Part shown: positions 26,995-36,805 of the stretch, piece by piece | Layout: every line of letters begins with the position of its first letter | How positions within the stretch are numbered: position 1 is the stretch's first letter | Source: Vampirovibrio chlorellavorus | GTDB taxonomy: Bacteria > Cyanobacteriota > Vampirovibrionia > Vampirovibrionales > Vampirovibrionaceae | Direction: 5' to 3' | DNA: 64,000 nt | Assembly (NCBI GenBank): GCA_001858525.1 | Contig: LAPX01000004.1 | Coordinates: 248,001-312,000 of the forward strand | Notes under the pieces: model-generated | The model's input: the letters and a program-made list of their open reading frames with translations, nothing else | Told to the model about the DNA's origin: nothing | The model's database searches: none | Position numbers and translations under genes: made by a program

Positions 26995-27027
26995 GATGAA
27001 ACGATCCTGTTGACGGCCTGTTTCATC
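26995..27027. repeat. Inverted repeat upstream of the dgt-dnaG-rpoD operon
   Basis: GATGAAAC (26995-27002) and GTTTCATC (27020-27027) are perfect complements around 17 bases, in the intergenic leader of the operon. This could be an operator or an RNA hairpin; nothing further identifies it. Confidence 0.4.
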
Positions 27028-27163
27028 GGTTCACGCCTCGACTTCTGGGTAATAACCTCCACCCACTCCGGGGAATGACCTTGGAACAGCTTCACCAATC
27101 ACACAACCAGTGGCAGCCCTTTATGAGAGACAAGGCAGGCACAAGGAACAGGTAAGGAAGATC

Positions 27164-28213
27164 GTGACAGCGGGTGTTTTGGAGATTCGGGAATCCACAG
27201 AAGCGTTAGAGGCCCAATGGCTTCATCCGCTGGCGGCCCGTAGTGCGGCCAGCTTGGGGCGCCTGAAAGTGGAAAACGCCTGCCAAATCCGTACCGACTT
27301 TCAGCGGGATCGGGATCGCATTCTGCACGCCAAAGCCTTCCGACGACTCAAGCACAAAACCCAAATGTTCATTGCCCCCATGGGCGATCATTACCGCACC
27401 CGCCTCACCCACACACTGGAAGTGGCCCAGGTCTCCCGCACCATTGCCCGAGCACTGCGCCTGAATGAAGATTTAACTGAGAGCATCGCCCTGGCCCATG
27501 ATCTGGGCCATCCGCCTTTTGGCCATACTGGCGAGCATGTGCTCAACGACCTTTCCCCCCTGGGCTATCACCACCAGGAACAAGGCTTGCGTATTGTGAC
27601 CCTGCTGGAACCCCTGAACCTGACCCGGGAAGTGCTGGATGGCATGGAAGGTCTAACAAAAGAAAAACCTTCTTTTCTGACCCTGGAAGCCCAGATTGTA
27701 GACATTGCAGACCGCATGGCCTACCTGCACCACGATGTGGAAGATGCCCGACGGGCCGGTATTATGCAGGATAACGATCTCCCTCAGGCGATTCGAACCG
27801 CGTTAGGCGCCAATCGGCTGGAACGACTGGATTGCATGGTGACCGATATGGTCAGCACCAGCGCCAAAAATTTAAGCGAAGGAAACCCCACCATCGCCCT
27901 GTCTGCTGAAACCTGGGAGGCCATGATGGCCCTGCGACAGTGGATGTTCGACAATATCTATCTGGCCCCGCAGCGCATGGAGCAAACCGAGAACGTGCGC
28001 CGCATGCTGTTGGCCCTGTACGAGTTTTACATCAAGCACCCGGAAGCCCTCAGCCCCAATCTGCCGGCAACCGATCCTTTGGAACGACGCATTCTGGATT
28101 ATATCTCCGGCATGACCGACCGTTTTGCCATAGAAGCCTACAAAAATTACCTGCTCCCACAAGCCTACCGGGCCTTTAGCGTCAATATGTTTTCCGGAGA
28201 GTTGACCCAATGA
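27164..28213 (+). CDS. dgt: Deoxyguanosinetriphosphate triphosphohydrolase-like protein (HD superfamily)
   Basis: A 349-residue dNTPase that splits dNTP into nucleoside and triphosphate. Metal-binding HD residues are in RLTHTLEVAQ (near residue 82) and ALAHDLGHPPFGHTGE (near 110), with RDRDRILHAKAFRRLKHKTQ upstream. GTG at 27164 is chosen because AAGGA lies 5-6 bases before it and the protein then starts at the family's normal place; GTG at 27110 is weaker. It overlaps dnaG by 4 bases. The order dgt-dnaG-rpoD is a known macromolecular synthesis operon arrangement outside Proteobacteria. Confidence 0.93.
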   Translation: MTAGVLEIRESTEALEAQWLHPLAARSAASLGRLKVENACQIRTDFQRDRDRILHAKAFRRLKHKTQMFIAPMGDHYRTRLTHTLEVAQVSRTIARALRLNEDLTESIALAHDLGHPPFGHTGEHVLNDLSPLGYHHQEQGLRIVTLLEPLNLTREVLDGMEGLTKEKPSFLTLEAQIVDIADRMAYLHHDVEDARRAGIMQDNDLPQAIRTALGANRLERLDCMVTDMVSTSAKNLSEGNPTIALSAETWEAMMALRQWMFDNIYLAPQRMEQTENVRRMLLALYEFYIKHPEALSPNLPATDPLERRILDYISGMTDRFAIEAYKNYLLPQAYRAFSVNMFSGELTQ

Positions 28214-30228
28214 GCCGTCTTTCCTTTGCGGAAGCCGCTGAGCGGGTCAAAGGCGGACTGGACATTGTGGATGTCATCCAGCGTCACGTGGTTCTGAAAA
28301 AAACCGGACGCAGCTACACGGGGAAATGCCCCTTTCACAACGATAAAAGCCCCTCCATGAACGTCAGCCGGGAAAAAGGCATTTTTAAGTGCTTTTCCTG
28401 CGGGGTGGGCGGCGATTCCCTAACCTTTTTAATGAAAATTGAAAACAAAACCTTTGGGGAACTCATCCGGGATTTGGCCCAGGAACAGGGCATTGACATT
28501 CAGTACGAAGGCCAGCAAGCCGAAACGGTACAAATCCAGCGAGATGCCCGGCAAAAGATTCTGGCCCTCAATGAATCGGCCAGTCAGTGGTTTGCCCTGC
28601 AACTCCAAACCGGCGCCGCTCAAGAGGTGCGCCAGTATCTGAGCAAGCGATACACTGACAAGCAACAGTGTCAGCAAGCCATTCAGGCCTTCCATCTGGG
28701 CTATGCCCTGCCAGGCTGGGAAAATCTAACCCCTTACCTCAAAAGCCAGTTTGATTTTGTGCAAGCCAACCCGGATCTGCTCAATACAGCCGGTCTGGCC
28801 AGTACCCGCGATCACGGGCAAGGCCAATACGACCGGTTTCGGCATCGTCTCATCATTCCCATCCACGATGAAAAGGGACAGGTGGTGGCCTTTGGGGGGC
28901 GTGCCCTCAGCGATGAGGACAAGCCCAAATACCTGAACTCCCCGGAAACGCTGCTGTATAAAAAAAGCCAGATTCTCTACGGCTTCCATCAGGCCAAAGA
29001 TAGCATCCGGCAAAGTCGAACAGCCATCATTATGGAAGGCTACTTCGACGTCATTACCGCACATCTCCACGGCATCACGGAAGCGGTGGGCTCCTGCGGC
29101 ACCGCCATGACCGACAGCCATCTGAAGTTGCTGACCCGCTTTGGGGCGCAAACGGTTTATCTGGCCTTTGACTCGGATGAAGCAGGCCTAAAGGCGGCTT
29201 TAAGCGCCATCCAGCTCATTGAACCCTACGCCGAAAGCGGGGATGTACAAATTAAGGTGCTAATTGTACCCGACGGCAAAGATCCGGATGACTTTATTCG
29301 TCAACACGGCGGGGACGCCTTCCGAGCCTTAATAGACGCGGCTCAGCATTTTTTAACGTTCAAGCTGGGCATGGCCATTCGGGGCATCGACTTCCACAGC
29401 CCGGAAGGGCGTATTCAGGCTGCCAATCGCCTGACCCCTCTATTGGCAGCCATTCATCGGCCCACCATGCGGGCAGAATATTTAAAACTCTTCTCCGAGC
29501 AAATCGGCCTTGACGAAGAGTCCCTGGCCCTGGAAGTAAAACGCTACGAGTCTGCCAGAAATCCACAGGCCAACAGAACCTTTGGCAATTTTCAAAAATC
29601 CGATCGAAAAAAAGCAATTTCAAAAGGGGGTTCGACTTCATTCAGGAGAAGCGATGTTGCTCCCACCGAGAACGTCACCGTCCTTCGCGCCCAGTTGTCC
29701 TCCCGGCAAGTTGCCGTGGAAAAAAATCTGCTCAAACTTGCCCTCTACTCGACTGAAAGTTTCTCCACCATGATGCGTCTCCTCCATGCGCAAGCGGCTT
29801 TGACTTTTGATGAACCCGTTCATCAAGAGATTCTGATGGGCTTGGAAAATCTGGATACCGCCCAGTTTGAAACAAAGACTGATCCATCGGATAATGGATT
29901 CGTGGGAACTTTGATTGACAAAATGAATCACTTATATTTTGACAAACCGGACGTGATTCATACATTCGCCGAACTGGCCTTTACGGCAGAGTCGTTTTGC
30001 GAGTCTATCGGCTTGGGTGACATCAAGGGTTCATTATTTAAGGACAAAGTTACGAATCTGGCGCAAGAACAGCTCGCCTTGCTTGCTAACTGTCAACGAC
30101 TCAGGCATCTTCAAGCCCTGAAAGCAGACGCTTTACGCAACGACGGCAACCAAGTCGAGCTCACCTACCAGTTTCAGGACCGGCTGCTGGCCAATACAGG
30201 GCCTCCGGGGAATCAAACACCCGGCTAG
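28210..30228 (+). CDS. dnaG: DNA primase
   Basis: A 672-residue DnaG. The zinc-binding domain has Cys40, His43, Cys61 and Cys64 (CPFHNDKSPS and CFSC). The catalytic TOPRIM region has IIMEGYFDVI followed by YLAFDSDEAGLKA. The C-terminal part after residue 440, which normally binds the helicase, starts with a low-complexity linker rich in Ser, Lys and Asn. It makes RNA primers for replication. ATG overlaps the dgt stop (ATGA) and the gene leads into rpoD 66 bases later. Confidence 0.96.
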   Translation: MSRLSFAEAAERVKGGLDIVDVIQRHVVLKKTGRSYTGKCPFHNDKSPSMNVSREKGIFKCFSCGVGGDSLTFLMKIENKTFGELIRDLAQEQGIDIQYEGQQAETVQIQRDARQKILALNESASQWFALQLQTGAAQEVRQYLSKRYTDKQQCQQAIQAFHLGYALPGWENLTPYLKSQFDFVQANPDLLNTAGLASTRDHGQGQYDRFRHRLIIPIHDEKGQVVAFGGRALSDEDKPKYLNSPETLLYKKSQILYGFHQAKDSIRQSRTAIIMEGYFDVITAHLHGITEAVGSCGTAMTDSHLKLLTRFGAQTVYLAFDSDEAGLKAALSAIQLIEPYAESGDVQIKVLIVPDGKDPDDFIRQHGGDAFRALIDAAQHFLTFKLGMAIRGIDFHSPEGRIQAANRLTPLLAAIHRPTMRAEYLKLFSEQIGLDEESLALEVKRYESARNPQANRTFGNFQKSDRKKAISKGGSTSFRRSDVAPTENVTVLRAQLSSRQVAVEKNLLKLALYSTESFSTMMRLLHAQAALTFDEPVHQEILMGLENLDTAQFETKTDPSDNGFVGTLIDKMNHLYFDKPDVIHTFAELAFTAESFCESIGLGDIKGSLFKDKVTNLAQEQLALLANCQRLRHLQALKADALRNDGNQVELTYQFQDRLLANTGPPGNQTPG

Positions 30229-30294
30229 GCACCTCACCGTAGTCAGCACCAACATCAACTGTATTATCAACGCAATAAGGGATGGATACCAACC

Positions 30295-31368
30295 ATGACC
30301 AAACGTAGATCCTCAAAAAAGAGCGAAGACTCCTTGTTGGCCATGATCAACAAGAGCGAACGCGGACGTGATGAGCGCAGCGGCGTCGATGAAATCTTGT
30401 CCGTTGATGATGGGGATTCCGATCAGATTGGTTCTCTGTTTAACGATGCTGCCAGTAGCAGCAGTGTGGCCCTGCTGACCAACGATGACGAGCAGGAAGA
30501 AGTAACCTACAACGTGGAAACCCGGGGTCTCACCCTGGATGACCCGGTGCGTATGTACTTGCGGGAAATTGGCCGTATTCCGCTGTTGACCGGTGATGAA
30601 GAAATTGAGCTGGCCCGTCAAATCGTGGCTGGCGGCGAGTCCGGCGCCCGGGCCAAACAAAAGCTGGTTCAGGCCAACCTGCGTTTGGTGGTCAGTATCG
30701 CTAAAAAATATGTAGGCCGTGGCATGTTGTTCCTGGATCTCATTCAGGAAGGGAACCTGGGCTTGATTCGGGCCGCTGAGAAGTTTGACCACGAGCGTGG
30801 TTACAAATTTTCCACCTATGCCACCTGGTGGATTCGTCAGGCCATCACCCGGGCTATCGCCGATCAGGCTCGCACCATCCGGATCCCGGTGCACATGGTG
30901 GAAACCATCAACAAGCTGAAGAAGATCACCCGTAAGCTGGCTCAGGAACTCAGCCGCAAACCCACGGAAGAAGAGTTGGCCGCTGCCATGATGATCACTG
31001 TGCCCAAATTGCGCGACATCATCAAAGTGGCTCAGGAGCCTCTGTCTCTGGAAACCCCCATCGGGAAAGAAGAAGACTCTCGTCTGGGTGATTTCATTGA
31101 AGACCGGGAAGCCAAAGCCCCTGCCACCACGGTTGCGCATGAATTGCTGCGGGAAGATCTCACCGAAGTGCTCAGCAGCCTGTCTCCTCGGGAGCGGGAT
31201 GTGTTGCGTCTTCGCTTCGGTCTGGATGATGGTCGTCAGCGCACCCTGGAAGAAGTGGGTCAGCTGTTCGGGGTTACCCGGGAGCGCATCCGGCAAATTG
31301 AAGCCAAGGCTCTGCGCAAACTGCGTCACCCCAACCGCAGCCGCCGCCTGAAAGAATACATCGAATAA
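30295..31368 (+). CDS. rpoD: Primary RNA polymerase sigma factor (sigma-70, SigA/RpoD)
   Basis: A 357-residue group 1 sigma factor. A short acidic N-terminus replaces the long region 1.1 of proteobacterial RpoD. Region 1.2 begins [17 protein letters not shown]; region 2 has [33 protein letters not shown] for -10 recognition; region 4 has [30 protein letters not shown] for -35 recognition. The ending [10 protein letters not shown] resembles cyanobacterial SigA. It is the last gene of the dgt-dnaG-rpoD set and is followed by a terminator. No clear ribosome site precedes the ATG. Confidence 0.96.
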   Translation: MTKRRSSKKSEDSLLAMINKSERGRDERSGVDEILSVDDGDSDQIGSLFNDAASSSSVALLTNDDEQEEVTYNVETRGLTLDDPVRMYLREIGRIPLLTGDEEIELARQIVAGGESGARAKQKLVQANLRLVVSIAKKYVGRGMLFLDLIQEGNLGLIRAAEKFDHERGYKFSTYATWWIRQAITRAIADQARTIRIPVHMVETINKLKKITRKLAQELSRKPTEEELAAAMMITVPKLRDIIKVAQEPLSLETPIGKEEDSRLGDFIEDREAKAPATTVAHELLREDLTEVLSSLSPRERDVLRLRFGLDDGRQRTLEEVGQLFGVTRERIRQIEAKALRKLRHPNRSRRLKEYIE

Positions 31369-31398
31369 GATCGATTCTTAATTAAGACTCATTCTGAT

Positions 31399-31432
31399 AA
31401 AAAGCCTTCTGAATTTTCAGAGGGCTTTTTAG
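31399..31432. terminator. Bidirectional terminator between rpoD and pilC
   Basis: AAAAAGCCTTCTGA pairs with TCAGAGGGCTTTTT (one G-T pair) around ATTT. A-runs before and T-runs after the stem let it stop both rpoD transcription and the convergent pil operon. Confidence 0.85.
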
Positions 31433-31467
31433 TGCAGAACGGTGTGAAGATCGGTGGAGCCTGTCCT

Positions 31468-32706
31468 TTAACCAATACCGTCGTAAATACTGAACAACGG
31501 CATATAAATCGATAGAGCCACAAAACCAACCACGCCACCAATCACCAGTAGCATTATCGGCTCCATCATGGTGGTTAAAATGCCCACCCGGTGATTGACT
31601 TCCTCTTCTAGATAATCATAGGAGGCTTCCAGCATTTTTTCCAAATCCCCGGACTCTTCACCCGTTGAGATCATCAACATCACGATATCGGGTACATAGC
31701 CCGTATTGGCCAAGGCCAGGGCTAGCCGCTGGCCGCTTTGAATTTGAAAGTTAACCTGCTTAAAAGCGGCTTTAATTTGGGTATGGGTCAAGGTCTCTGT
31801 GGATAAAGCCAGGGCATCGGTAATGGGCAACCCAGCACCAAACGCAATAAACAGGGTGGACACAAAGTGAGAGCTTTGAATATGCTTCACCAAATCCCCC
31901 AAAACCGGAATTTTCAATGAAATCCGATCCGTCAGCTCCTTACCCACCGGGCTGACCAAAAACTTGTAAAAGCCAAACAGGACACTGCCCAATAAGGGAA
32001 ACGAAACAAACCAGTAACTCCTTAAAGCAAAGCTAATACCCATCATAATCTGGGTAATCAACGGGAGTTCTATGTTCATTTGCTTGTAAATATCGGCAAA
32101 CGTTGGCAATACCAGCAAAAACATAACCAATAAAACCAGAGACAAAATAAACACCACAATAATGGGATATATGGCAGCGGAAATAATCTTCATTTTAAGT
32201 TGTTCGGCTTTGGTCAACATCTCGGTTAACCGGGTCATGGTTTGATCCAGCTCCCCACTGCGTTCACCCGCTTTCGTCACGCTGACATAGACCTCATCAA
32301 ACACTTTTTTATGCTTGGCCAGTGCCTGACTAAGGGTATAACCCGCCAAAATATCCTGACGAACCCTGCCCACAATTTTGCGAAACTTGGGATTGGCCGC
32401 AAAGTTTTCGTAGTACATCAAGGCTTCCGTCACCGGAATACCGGCACGAACCATCATCCCCATATTTCGCGTAAAGGCGATTTTATCCTTTGCACTGACC
32501 CCCATGACATTCTGGACGAACTCTGCCAGAGGATTTTTTTTATTACCGCCCCCTTTACTCTCACTGGAAATAATGGAGATTTTGGTAGGTATTAAGTTCT
32601 GTTCCCGTAATAACTCTCGCGCTTCTTTCTCACTGACCGCAGAAATCACCCCGTTCGCACGGGTGCGATCACTAATCTTCATGGCTTCATACTGAAAAGA
32701 CGCCAT
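31468..32706 (-). CDS. pilC: Type IV pilus inner-membrane platform protein PilC (GspF family)
   Basis: A 412-residue GspF/PilC protein with two T2SSF cytoplasmic domains, each followed by membrane spans. The N-terminus ASFQYEAMKISDRTRANGVI is typical; the first domain has FTRNMGMMVRAGIPVTEALM and the second FVSTLFIAFGAGLPITDAL, with the conserved STGEESGDLEKML near the C-terminus. It forms the rotor platform on which PilB works. It starts 3 bases after the pilB stop. Confidence 0.95.
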   Translation of the reverse strand: MASFQYEAMKISDRTRANGVISAVSEKEARELLREQNLIPTKISIISSESKGGGNKKNPLAEFVQNVMGVSAKDKIAFTRNMGMMVRAGIPVTEALMYYENFAANPKFRKIVGRVRQDILAGYTLSQALAKHKKVFDEVYVSVTKAGERSGELDQTMTRLTEMLTKAEQLKMKIISAAIYPIIVVFILSLVLLVMFLLVLPTFADIYKQMNIELPLITQIMMGISFALRSYWFVSFPLLGSVLFGFYKFLVSPVGKELTDRISLKIPVLGDLVKHIQSSHFVSTLFIAFGAGLPITDALALSTETLTHTQIKAAFKQVNFQIQSGQRLALALANTGYVPDIVMLMISTGEESGDLEKMLEASYDYLEEEVNHRVGILTTMMEPIMLLVIGGVVGFVALSIYMPLFSIYDGIG

Positions 32707-32709
32707 AAA

Positions 32710-34485
32710 TTACTGCCCCCCCAGGTTTACGCCCAAGACGCGGGTCACTTCCTCAACGGTAGTGGTGCCATTCAAGACTTTGGCCCGACCGCTCATTCCT
32801 AAATTTTTCATGCCCGCAGCAATAGCAGCGTCTTCAATTTCCAGGTCCGAATGACTGTCATTGATTAATTGTCGAATTTCCCGATCCACAATCAGGATTT
32901 CATACACCCCACTTCGGCCAGAGTAGCCCGAGTTCATGCATAACTCGCAGCCTTTGCCTTTATACAAAATCAGTTTATCCAGGCGTTTAGCTTCAGAATA
33001 CGGGAAAAGTAGAGCCTTCTCAGCATCACTGGCCTCATAAGGAACCTTGCAATACGAACAAATATTCCGAACCAGACGTTGTGCCAACACACCAACCAAA
33101 GCAGAACCAATCAAGTTGGAAGCTGCCCCCATCTCAATCATCCGGGTAATGGTGGCAGCAGTAGTGTTACTGTGAATGGTACTAAAGACCAAGTGGCCGG
33201 TTAAAGCCGCGTGAACGGCGGCTTCCAAAGTCTCATAATCCCGAATTTCACCGACCATAATCACATCCGGATCCTGACGCAACAGGGCTCGCATACTGCT
33301 GGCAAAGGTGTAATCGGCCTTGGGATTTACCTGGGACTGGTTTAAGCCTTCAATCTGCAATTCCACCGGATCTTCCACGGTACAAATATTTCGAATGTCG
33401 TCGTTAATCCGCTGAAGTACGGTGTACAGCGTGGTGGTTTTACCGGAACCAGTGGGGCCACACACCAAAATAATGCCATACGGGGACTTGTACAAATATT
33501 CCAGTTTACGAACGTCTTCCTCATCAAAGCCCAAAGCCTGAAAGTCACTGATATTTTTGGAAGGACGCAAAATACGAATTACAATTTTCTCTCGGTTATC
33601 ACTAACCGGCAGGGTGTTAACCCGCAAGTTATAATCGGTTCCTTTGTACTTAATGGTAATACGGCCATCCTGAGGGCGCCGGTGCTCGGCAATGTCCATC
33701 TTGGCCATAACTTTAATCCGGGTGACAAAACTGGATTCCATATTTTGAGGAACATCCAGAATGGTGCGCAAAATGCCATCCACCCGGAAGCGAACCAGGT
33801 ACTTTTTGGGGCGGGGCTCAATGTGAATATCACTGGCGTTCCGCTCAATGCCTTCCTCGATAATTGAATTAACCAGCTTGACCAAAGGGTTACTGGGATC
33901 GGAGACTTCGGCATCATTTTGCTGACGAAAATCCAGCTCTTGTGCTTGTTCCAGCAACTGCCCCGAAAAACTGGAAATTTCCTGCTTCAGAAAGGTCGTC
34001 GCTGATTCTGTCAGATTTTTATTACAGAATTCAATAAATTCAATGCTGGTACAAACGGTCACCAACGGCCGCATACCCGTGATGAAGGTAATCTCGTCAA
34101 CCACTTCCCGGTTGGCCGGATTCACCATGGCCACTACCAAACGGCCCCGCTCTTTGGCGAGCGGAATGACCTGCTTATCCCGGATAAACTCATCCGGAAG
34201 CAACGCCATCAGTTCTGGATTAATGGGAATTTTGGCAATACTGACATACTTTAGGCCGTATTGAATCGCCAGTGCTTGTCCCAGTTGCTCTGTGGTAATT
34301 TTGCCCAATTTAACCAAAACCAGACCAATAAATTGGCCGGTCTTTTTGGATTCAAGCAGCGCTTTCTCCAGCTCCTCGTCATTAATCAGACCCGCTTCCT
34401 GCAAAATTTCGCCAATTCGCTTGCGAGCGGGTCGACTTATAGGAACGGGAGCACCGCTATTAAGATTTTTCTCTTCAAGGCTCAT
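32710..34485 (-). CDS. pilB: Type IV pilus assembly ATPase PilB (GspE family)
   Basis: A 591-residue extension ATPase. An N-terminal MshEN/GspE-N domain (IGEILQEAGLINDEELEKAL, FIGLVLVKLGKITTEQLGQA) leads to the motor: Walker A GPTGSGKTTT near residues 343-352, Asp box, Walker B PDVIMVGEIRD, and His box TGHLVFSTIHSN. Two CxxC pairs (CSYC and CELC) form the zinc site of PilB/GspE. It drives pilus extension from the inner membrane with PilC. No retraction ATPase PilT is in the window. Confidence 0.95.
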   Translation of the reverse strand: MSLEEKNLNSGAPVPISRPARKRIGEILQEAGLINDEELEKALLESKKTGQFIGLVLVKLGKITTEQLGQALAIQYGLKYVSIAKIPINPELMALLPDEFIRDKQVIPLAKERGRLVVAMVNPANREVVDEITFITGMRPLVTVCTSIEFIEFCNKNLTESATTFLKQEISSFSGQLLEQAQELDFRQQNDAEVSDPSNPLVKLVNSIIEEGIERNASDIHIEPRPKKYLVRFRVDGILRTILDVPQNMESSFVTRIKVMAKMDIAEHRRPQDGRITIKYKGTDYNLRVNTLPVSDNREKIVIRILRPSKNISDFQALGFDEEDVRKLEYLYKSPYGIILVCGPTGSGKTTTLYTVLQRINDDIRNICTVEDPVELQIEGLNQSQVNPKADYTFASSMRALLRQDPDVIMVGEIRDYETLEAAVHAALTGHLVFSTIHSNTTAATITRMIEMGAASNLIGSALVGVLAQRLVRNICSYCKVPYEASDAEKALLFPYSEAKRLDKLILYKGKGCELCMNSGYSGRSGVYEILIVDREIRQLINDSHSDLEIEDAAIAAGMKNLGMSGRAKVLNGTTTVEEVTRVLGVNLGGQ

Positions 34486-34546
34486 TGAACAAATTTACCA
34501 ACACTGTCCTCATCAAATTTATCTGGAGAAAGTCACTGTCCTGACT

Positions 34547-36793
34547 TTAGTTTTTCAGAATTTCATCCAGGCTATCCAGCACTTCGGTCTGGGGAGTCGA
34601 TTTTTGATAGACCCGATCCATCTTTGTTTTCCGTGACTCCTTGCCGGACTTTAATGCCGGACCGGCCTCGGACTTTAAAGCGTCTACAGTCGTTACCTCT
34701 TTTACCGGATCCGCAAATACTTTTTTAGGATCTTGCAGCACCTGCCCTACTTTCGGCAGGGATTGCCCCGAACCCGTTGCAAGAGGCAAGGTTTTTGACT
34801 GTGAAGTAGACTTGGCATCCGGTATCGGCTGCAATGGTTGTAGTCCACTATTTGAATTGGCAGGGGGCTCCGGTGCCGGGGCAGAACCCATAAATTTAGG
34901 CAACGATACCGGCTGCATGCCACCCTGCCCATGATTCAGGTTCAGGGGTTTGCTTGTCCCGCCCTGAGGCTGAGTAAAGTAACTGACCGCTTCTTCCTTC
35001 AGAATATGCGGTGTAACCATCAGCACCAGCTCGGTCTTTTCCTTGTTGTTGCTGTTGGTCGCCCGAAACATGGCGCTGACAATGGGCAGCTTATCCAAAC
35101 CTGGCACTCTGCTGATATCGGTTTGAGCCGTTTCTCTCAGCAAGCCACCAATCACCAGTGTTTCACCGTCCTGAACCCGAACACCCGAAATATCCATACT
35201 ACGAGTGGCCAATAAAACGGTAGAAGTGGTGGTGGCCGATGCACCACTGCCACTGGTTGCGGTAACCGTTCGCACCGGCTGTGAGACTTCTGGCTGTAAA
35301 CTCAGCACCACCGAACCATCGTTAAAAATTTGAGGCGTTAAATCTACAGTGACTCCGGCCTCTTGTGTCGTAATGGTGGTGGTAATGGTTTGGGTACCAT
35401 TCACAATGGTGTTGGACTGACTGATGGTAGGAACCTGGTCAGTAATGCTAATGCTGGCCGCTGTATTGTCCAGGGTGACAATAGTGGGATTGGCCAGGAT
35501 TTTACCTCTCAAATTCTGACTGGTGTAACTGAAAGAAACCGTGTTGGTAAAAGTTTCCGGGCGTGATAACTGTAATTTTTGCTTGGTAAAGGGACTGGCC
35601 AATTCAAATAAATTGGCTCCCCCTGAGCCCAATGGGCTTAAGCGGGCAATTCGCCCAAAGTTGAAGGAATCCCAAGTCGGAATCATATTTTTCAGGTTGG
35701 AATCCTGAATCTCAACCAGGGAAACCTCGATGGCCACCTGCGGACGACGCACATCCACCTGATCAATAATCGAGTCGATCAGGCCCAACTGCTCATCAGT
35801 TGCCAACACAGTTAGCGTGGCAGAAATCGACTCTGGAATAAAGGTAACACCACCGGCGGTAAAGGTATTGAGACCCCCTGCGGCACCACCCGCAGCACCG
35901 CCACCCGCGGCACCACCACCCGCAGCACCGCCACCCGCAGCACCGCCACCCGCAGCACCACCACCCGCAGCACCGCCCGCAGCAGCACCGCCCGCAGCAC
36001 CACCGCCCGCAGCACCGCCATTGGCGTTCGCATTGTTACTGGTGAAAAAATTTGCGGCAAGCACCTGAGCCACATGAACGGGTGAATTATGCTTAATGTG
36101 ATAAACCTTGCGGTTACGAGGCACGTCCAGCTCACGCAGGGCATCTCCTATCAACCGGATATCAGAGTCCGTCCCCAAAACCAGCAGGGAATTCGTATCC
36201 ATATCGGCGGAAACCAAAGCCGCTCTGTTACCACTAGGACGCTGCACCCTCAAAATAGTATTATTTAATTGTCCGGCTATGGTACCGGCATCTTTGTATA
36301 AAACCGGAATGGCTTTAAAAGTCTTGGCCGTTAAATTACGATCCAACGCCGTTTGCTCAGAAGCAACAATAACCGTATTGCCATCTTTGGTATAAGACAA
36401 TTGCCCTAGGGTAAAAATGTATTCCAAAGCCTTGTTGATGGGGATATCTTTGATATCAACCGTCAGCGTCCCTTCTACGGACGAATCCAGAATAATATTG
36501 AAATTACCCTGCTTGGCCAGCATATTCAGCAAATCCCGAATATTGGCATCCCGTAAATTTAAGCTAATTTTTTCCTTGGAGGATGAGATAGCAACCTCTC
36601 TGGAAATGGAAACTTGTCCTTGCACTGGCTTTACCGTAGTCGCACTAACCGCTTCCGCCAAAGCCACCAACTGCAATCCCGGCAGAAAAAGACTCAGAGC
36701 AAGCACCACATTAAAGGTCTTTTTAAACAGCTGGAAGCCAGATTTCAAAGAATAATCTGGCTTGAGGAATTGTTTCTGCCGAGGCTTTAACAT
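34547..36793 (-). CDS. pilQ: Type IV pilus secretin PilQ with a long Ala/Gly tract
   Basis: A 748-residue outer-membrane secretin. After a signal segment (VVLALSLFLPGLQLVALAEA) come secretin N domains (ISLNLRDANIRDLLNMLAKQ, VYHIKHNSPVHVAQVLAANF). The second N domain is interrupted at about residues 257-305 by an almost pure Ala-Gly tract of repeated GGGAA and GGAA units. The C-terminal gate follows: LRGKILANPTIVTLDNTAAS, VTVDLTPQI, and VIGGLLRETAQTDISRVPGL, with a Pro/Ser-rich tail of about 130 residues. It forms the pilus exit pore. The tract sits where other secretins have a variable loop between the fold's strands. Confidence 0.93.
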   Translation of the reverse strand: MLKPRQKQFLKPDYSLKSGFQLFKKTFNVVLALSLFLPGLQLVALAEAVSATTVKPVQGQVSISREVAISSSKEKISLNLRDANIRDLLNMLAKQGNFNIILDSSVEGTLTVDIKDIPINKALEYIFTLGQLSYTKDGNTVIVASEQTALDRNLTAKTFKAIPVLYKDAGTIAGQLNNTILRVQRPSGNRAALVSADMDTNSLLVLGTDSDIRLIGDALRELDVPRNRKVYHIKHNSPVHVAQVLAANFFTSNNANANGGAAGGGAAGGAAAGGAAGGGAAGGGAAGGGAAGGGAAGGGAAGGAAGGLNTFTAGGVTFIPESISATLTVLATDEQLGLIDSIIDQVDVRRPQVAIEVSLVEIQDSNLKNMIPTWDSFNFGRIARLSPLGSGGANLFELASPFTKQKLQLSRPETFTNTVSFSYTSQNLRGKILANPTIVTLDNTAASISITDQVPTISQSNTIVNGTQTITTTITTQEAGVTVDLTPQIFNDGSVVLSLQPEVSQPVRTVTATSGSGASATTTSTVLLATRSMDISGVRVQDGETLVIGGLLRETAQTDISRVPGLDKLPIVSAMFRATNSNNKEKTELVLMVTPHILKEEAVSYFTQPQGGTSKPLNLNHGQGGMQPVSLPKFMGSAPAPEPPANSNSGLQPLQPIPDAKSTSQSKTLPLATGSGQSLPKVGQVLQDPKKVFADPVKEVTTVDALKSEAGPALKSGKESRKTKMDRVYQKSTPQTEVLDSLDEILKN
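35880..36022 (-). repeat. Ala/Gly codon repeat tract in pilQ
   Basis: Roughly 140 bases of tandem GCN/GGN codons, with units of about 15-18 bases (on the + strand CACCACCCGCAGCAC and close variants). It keeps the pilQ frame. Such a tract is prone to slippage and length change. Confidence 0.85.
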
Positions 36794-36805
36794 GGCTATT
36801 TCCCT

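Noticed and set aside
35817-36068. Pro/Ala repeat frame on the + strand and possible CRISPR-like repeat
   Set aside because: The repeats are the Ala/Gly codons of pilQ read backwards; units are too short and variable and have no spacers.
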